From: Pseudaquabacterium terrae
GTDB taxonomy: Bacteria; Pseudomonadota; Gammaproteobacteria; Burkholderiales; Burkholderiaceae_C
DNA: 64,000 bases
Direction of reading: 5' to 3'
Assembly (NCBI RefSeq): GCF_013266755.1
Contig: NZ_JABRWJ010000003.1
Coordinates: forward strand, 496,001-560,000
The notes under the pieces were generated by a model. The model was not told where the DNA came from and searched no databases. It saw only the letters and a program-made list of their open reading frames with translations. Of the stretch, positions 61,090 to 64,000 are shown piece by piece. Positions within the stretch are counted from its first letter, which is position 1; each line of letters opens with the position of its first letter. A program made the translations under genes and the position numbers.

Positions 61090-61458
61090 TTACCCTTCCA
61101 GCAGCCTGGCGATCGTGGCCATCAGCTCACGCGTCGAGAACGGCTTGGTGACGTAGGCATCGGCGCCGAGCGCCAAGCCTTTGTTGATCTCGATGTCGCG
61201 TCCTTTCGCCGTCAGCATCACGATGCGCGTGCCCTGCAATGCCGGCGTGCCGCGGATCTCGCGGCACACGTCGAAGCCGTTCATCAGCGGCAGCATCACG
61301 TCGAGCAGCATGAGGTCCGGGCGATGGGTTTGCGCCGCCGTCAGCGCTTCCTGTCCGTCCCGCGCAATCCTGACCTGATAGCCCGCCTGTTCGAGCAAGT
61401 ACTCGAGCGAGACGACGATGCTGGGCTCGTCGTCGGCAATGAGTATGGTCTTGCCCAT
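61090..61458 (-). CDS. Stand-alone receiver domain (CheY-like response regulator)
   Basis: The 122-residue protein is a single receiver domain, with DDE acidic pocket (IADDEPS), phospho-acceptor in LLDVMLPLMNG, and the conserved Lys in TKPFS. No output domain is attached. It is the first gene of the minus-strand cluster that ends with the symporter-kinase, so it may be its phospho-acceptor. It is divergent from prfB. Confidence 0.9.
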   Translation of the reverse strand: MGKTILIADDEPSIVVSLEYLLEQAGYQVRIARDGQEALTAAQTHRPDLMLLDVMLPLMNGFDVCREIRGTPALQGTRIVMLTAKGRDIEINKGLALGADAYVTKPFSTRELMATIARLLEG

Positions 61459-61663
61459 CGGTGTCCAGGGTCGAACTTTCGTCGCCGGTGGCTTACACCG
61501 GTCTGACGATCCTGACCCGCGAGGGCAACAAAGCCGCCCCGGACAAACCCTAGATGCCTAACGCGGCGAGGCCGCAGCGAGAGTCGCAGCGAGGCCCGCG
61601 GCGGCCCCGCAGGACAGGCGTGGGCCCCATGCCAAAATGCCCGCTTTCTCCGACAAGACCATC

Positions 61664-62768
61664 ATGGACATCGAACGTGTCAACGCCATCGGCTCGCTGC
61701 TCGCCGATCTGAGCGCCCGTACCGAGCAGCTCCGGGGGTATCTTTGACTACGATCGCAAATCCCTGCGGTTGAACGAAGTCAATGCCGCGCTCGAGAACC
61801 CGAGCGTCTGGAACGAACCCAAGCGGGCCCAGGAACTGGGCCGCGAGAAGAAGACGCTGGAGACCGTGGTCGAGACCATCGACCACCTGGCCAGCAACCT
61901 GTCCGACAACACCGAGCTGTACGAGATGTCGAAGGCCGACGAGGACTTCGACGGGCTGAAGGCGATCGAGGACGAGGCCAACAAGCTGCGAGAAACCGTC
62001 GAGCAGCTCGAGTTCCGCCGCATGTTCAGCAACCCGGCCGATCCGTCGAACTGCTTCATCGACATCCAGGCCGGCGCCGGCGGCACCGAAGCCTGCGACT
62101 GGGCCAGCATGCTGCTGCGCCAGTACCTGAAGTACTGCGAGCGCAAGGGCTTCAAGGCCGAGGTGATGGAAGAGACCGAGGGCGACGTCGCCGGCATCCG
62201 CTCGGCGACGCTGAAGGTCGAGGGCGACTACGCCTTCGGCCACCTGCGCACCGAGACCGGCGTGCACCGCCTGGTGCGCAAGAGCCCGTTCGATTCGTCG
62301 GGCGGCCGGCACACCTCGTTCGCCAGCCTGTTCGTCTACCCCGAGGTCGACGACTCGATCGAGATCGAGATCAACCCGGCCGACGTGCGCACCGACACCT
62401 TCCGCGCCTCGGGCGCCGGCGGCCAGCACATCAACAAGACCGATTCGGCGGTGCGGCTGACGCACATCCCCACCGGCATCGTCGTGCAGTGCCAGAACGA
62501 CCGTTCGCAGCACCGCAACCGCGACGAGGCCTGGCAGATGCTGCGCTCACGGCTCTATGAGCACGAGATGCGCAAGCAGATGGCCGAGCAGCAGAAGCTC
62601 GAGGACTCGAAGACCGACGTCGGCTGGGGCCACCAGATCCGCAGCTACGTGCTCGACCAGAGCCGCATCAAGGATCTGCGCACCAACGTCGAGATCTCGA
62701 ATACGCAGAAAGTGCTGGACGGCGATCTCGATCCCTTCATCCAGGCCAGCCTGAAGCAAGGCCTGTAA
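61664..62768 (+). CDS. prfB: Peptide chain release factor 2, with programmed +1 frameshift
   Basis: The full product has 367 residues: codons 1-27 (61664-61744), then a +1 shift that skips base 61745, and 340 more from 61746. The protein has the SPF tripeptide ([10 protein letters not shown]) that reads UGA and UAA, and the GGQ motif (GAGGQHINK) that triggers hydrolysis. The in-frame UGA after codon 27 is the known autoregulatory stop: when RF2 is scarce the ribosome shifts and makes more. It is not a pseudogene. Confidence 0.97.
61733..61748 (+). promoter_or_regulatory. prfB programmed frameshift site
   Basis: CGGGGGTATCTTTGAC holds an internal Shine-Dalgarno-like run (GGGGG) three bases before the slippery CTT and the UGA, then C. 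It matches the conserved prfB cassette except for one base (C in place of A at its first position). Confidence 0.95.
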
Positions 62769-62790
62769 GAAAAAAACTGGAGACCAACCC

Positions 62791-64000
62791 ATGCGTGAAG
62801 GACCCGCCACCGTGATCCGCCGCGAGGACTACCAGGCCCCGGCGTTCTGGATCCGCACGGTCGACCTGACGTTCGACCTCGATCCGGCGAAGACCATCGT
62901 CACCAGCAAGCTGCGCATCGAGCGCAACCCGAACGCGCCGCAAGGCCAGGCGCTCAAGCTCGACGGCGAAGAGCTCACGCTGCTGCGCGTGCTGGCCGAC
63001 GGCGACAGCGTCTCGTTCCGCCACGAGCCCGGCCAGCTGGTGATCGACAACCCGCCGGCCCCCGACAGCTTCACGCTCGAGATCCGCAACGCCATAGCGC
63101 CCGAGAAGAACAGCGCGCTGTCGGGGCTGTACACCTCGGGCGGCGGCTTCTTCACGCAGTGCGAGGCCGAGGGCTTCCGCCGCATCACCTACTTCCTCGA
63201 CCGCCCCGACGTGATGGCGGTCTTCACGGTGACGCTGCGCGCCGACAAGCACAAGTACCCGGTGCTGCTGTGCAACGGCAACCTCGTCGAGCAGACCGAG
63301 CTCGACCACGGCCGCCACTGCGCCAAGTGGCACGACCCGTTCCCGAAGCCGAGCTACCTGTTCGCGCTGGTCGGCGCCGACCTGGTCGCGCGCGAGCAGC
63401 GCATCCGCACGCGCGCCGGCAAGGATCACCTGCTGCAGGTCTACGTGCGCCGCGGCGACTTGGACAAGACCGAGCATGCGATGAACTCGCTGATGGCCTC
63501 GGTGGCCTGGGACGAAGCGCGCTTCGGCCTGTCGCTCGACCTCGAGCGCTTCATGATCGTCGCCGTCGGCGACTTCAACATGGGCGCGATGGAGAACAAG
63601 GGCCTGAACATCTTCAACACGAAGTACGTTCTGGCCAGCCCGGCGACCGCCACCGACCAAGATTTCTTCGGCATCGAGAGCGTCGTCGGCCACGAGTATT
63701 TCCACAACTGGACCGGCAACCGCATCACCTGCCGCGACTGGTTCCAGCTGTCGCTGAAGGAAGGCCTGACGGTCTACCGCGACCAGGAGTTCTCGGCCGA
63801 CATGGCCGGCACGCCGTCGGCGCGCGCGGTGCGCCGCATCGACGACGTGCGCGGCTTGCGTGCCGCGCAGTTCCCCGAAGACGCCGGCGCGATGGCCCAC
63901 CCGGTGCGGCCCGACAGCTACGTCGAGATCAACAACTTCTACACCGCCACCGTCTACGAAAAAGGCGCCGAAGTGGTGCGGATGATGGCCACGCTGGTCG
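62791..64000 (+). CDS. pepN: Aminopeptidase N, N-terminal part (runs off the window)
   Basis: The first 403 codons of an M1 metallopeptidase. GAMEN at about residues 265-269 binds the substrate N-terminus, and HEYFH at 301-305 holds the zinc (HEXXH). GGAG upstream supports the ATG, which follows prfB by 22 bases. The C-terminal half lies beyond base 64000. Confidence 0.93.
   Translation, partial: MREGPATVIRREDYQAPAFWIRTVDLTFDLDPAKTIVTSKLRIERNPNAPQGQALKLDGEELTLLRVLADGDSVSFRHEPGQLVIDNPPAPDSFTLEIRNAIAPEKNSALSGLYTSGGGFFTQCEAEGFRRITYFLDRPDVMAVFTVTLRADKHKYPVLLCNGNLVEQTELDHGRHCAKWHDPFPKPSYLFALVGADLVAREQRIRTRAGKDHLLQVYVRRGDLDKTEHAMNSLMASVAWDEARFGLSLDLERFMIVAVGDFNMGAMENKGLNIFNTKYVLASPATATDQDFFGIESVVGHEYFHNWTGNRITCRDWFQLSLKEGLTVYRDQEFSADMAGTPSARAVRRIDDVRGLRAAQFPEDAGAMAHPVRPDSYVEINNFYTATVYEKGAEVVRMMATLV

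Noticed and set aside
57982-61506. Plus-strand frame of 1174 codons opposite the kinase, phosphatase, MHS and receiver genes
   Set aside because: All four minus-strand genes have strong motifs; the frame is low complexity and has no start signal.
61745-61747. In-frame TGA in prfB suggesting a broken gene
   Set aside because: It sits in the conserved GGGGGTATCTTTGAC frameshift cassette and the downstream frame is intact.
1-64000. CRISPR array, tRNA, rRNA, integrase, transposase or prophage genes
   Set aside because: None seen: no regularly spaced repeats, no cloverleaf-like segment noticed, and no recombinase or phage structural motifs in any supported gene.

Overview
The window is high-GC bacterial chromosome from a betaproteobacterium, most likely Burkholderiales of the Rubrivivax/Leptothrix/Ideonella type. 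This is inferred from the codon bias and from family content typical of the group: PEP-CTERM proteins, the DUF3348/DUF802/OmpA/DUF2894 operon, DUF3422, DUF3034 and the gcdR-gcdHG cluster. It is densely coding, with about 60 genes and no gene-free stretch over 300 bases. I see no rRNA, tRNA, CRISPR array, insertion sequence or prophage. Most long reading frames opposite real genes are GC-bias shadows and are omitted.

Region by region: (1) 1-5907, the end of a branched-chain-type ABC transporter operon (livM end, livG, livF) joined to a two-gene NicAB-like molybdenum hydroxylase whose large subunit carries a three-haem cytochrome c tail. (2) 6003-7644, a PEP-CTERM protein and a DUF1932 dehydrogenase. 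(3) 7770-11212, a tightly coupled four-gene operon encoding a MotA/TolQ-like protein with a long helical tail and a MotB/OmpA-like partner, flanked by DUF3348 and DUF2894 proteins. It resembles the ZorA-ZorB motor of Zorya without ZorC/ZorD and is my main candidate for an undescribed system. (4) 11225-24614, mixed metabolism and regulation: a diguanylate cyclase, an orphan HicA-like protein, an SDR/LysR pair, OsmC, an (R)-amine-transaminase-like enzyme, a secreted hydrolase, a PAS kinase, a CHRD PEP-CTERM protein and a divergent aminotransferase/MocR pair. (5) 24647-29638, a DMT transporter, an orphan response regulator and the glutarate cluster gcdR/gcdH/gcdG. (6) 29643-34698, an AbiEii/XRE toxin-antitoxin pair with a visible operator, a PHP phosphatase, a YciO-like protein, a glutaredoxin-like protein, RidA and a PlsY with a histidine-rich tail. 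(7) 34803-42869, a metal-acquisition island: DUF2946, two TonB receptors, YcnI, PCu(A)C, DUF3034, a secreted truncated haemoglobin and a NiCoT transporter. (8) 42932-53762, DUF3422, a GGDEF-EAL protein, YbaK, an aldo/keto reductase, a DUF2975/XRE pair, rhodanese, acyl-CoA synthetase, GNAT and a hydrolase. (9) 53775-61458, a seven-gene same-strand cluster: receiver, MHS transporter, metallophosphatase, Ser/Thr kinase-USP fusion, DUF4212 small subunit, a 66-residue membrane protein and a transporter-histidine kinase fusion. (10) 61664-64000, prfB with its programmed +1 frameshift, and the start of pepN.

A signal cutting across the regions: at least four genes (13803, 30984, 48230, 52851), and more weakly two others, have a -10-like hexamer (TAGAAT, TAGAGT, TAGCAT or TACATT) placed so that the predicted transcript starts at or next to the start codon, with no Shine-Dalgarno sequence. 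This suggests a class of leaderless mRNAs.
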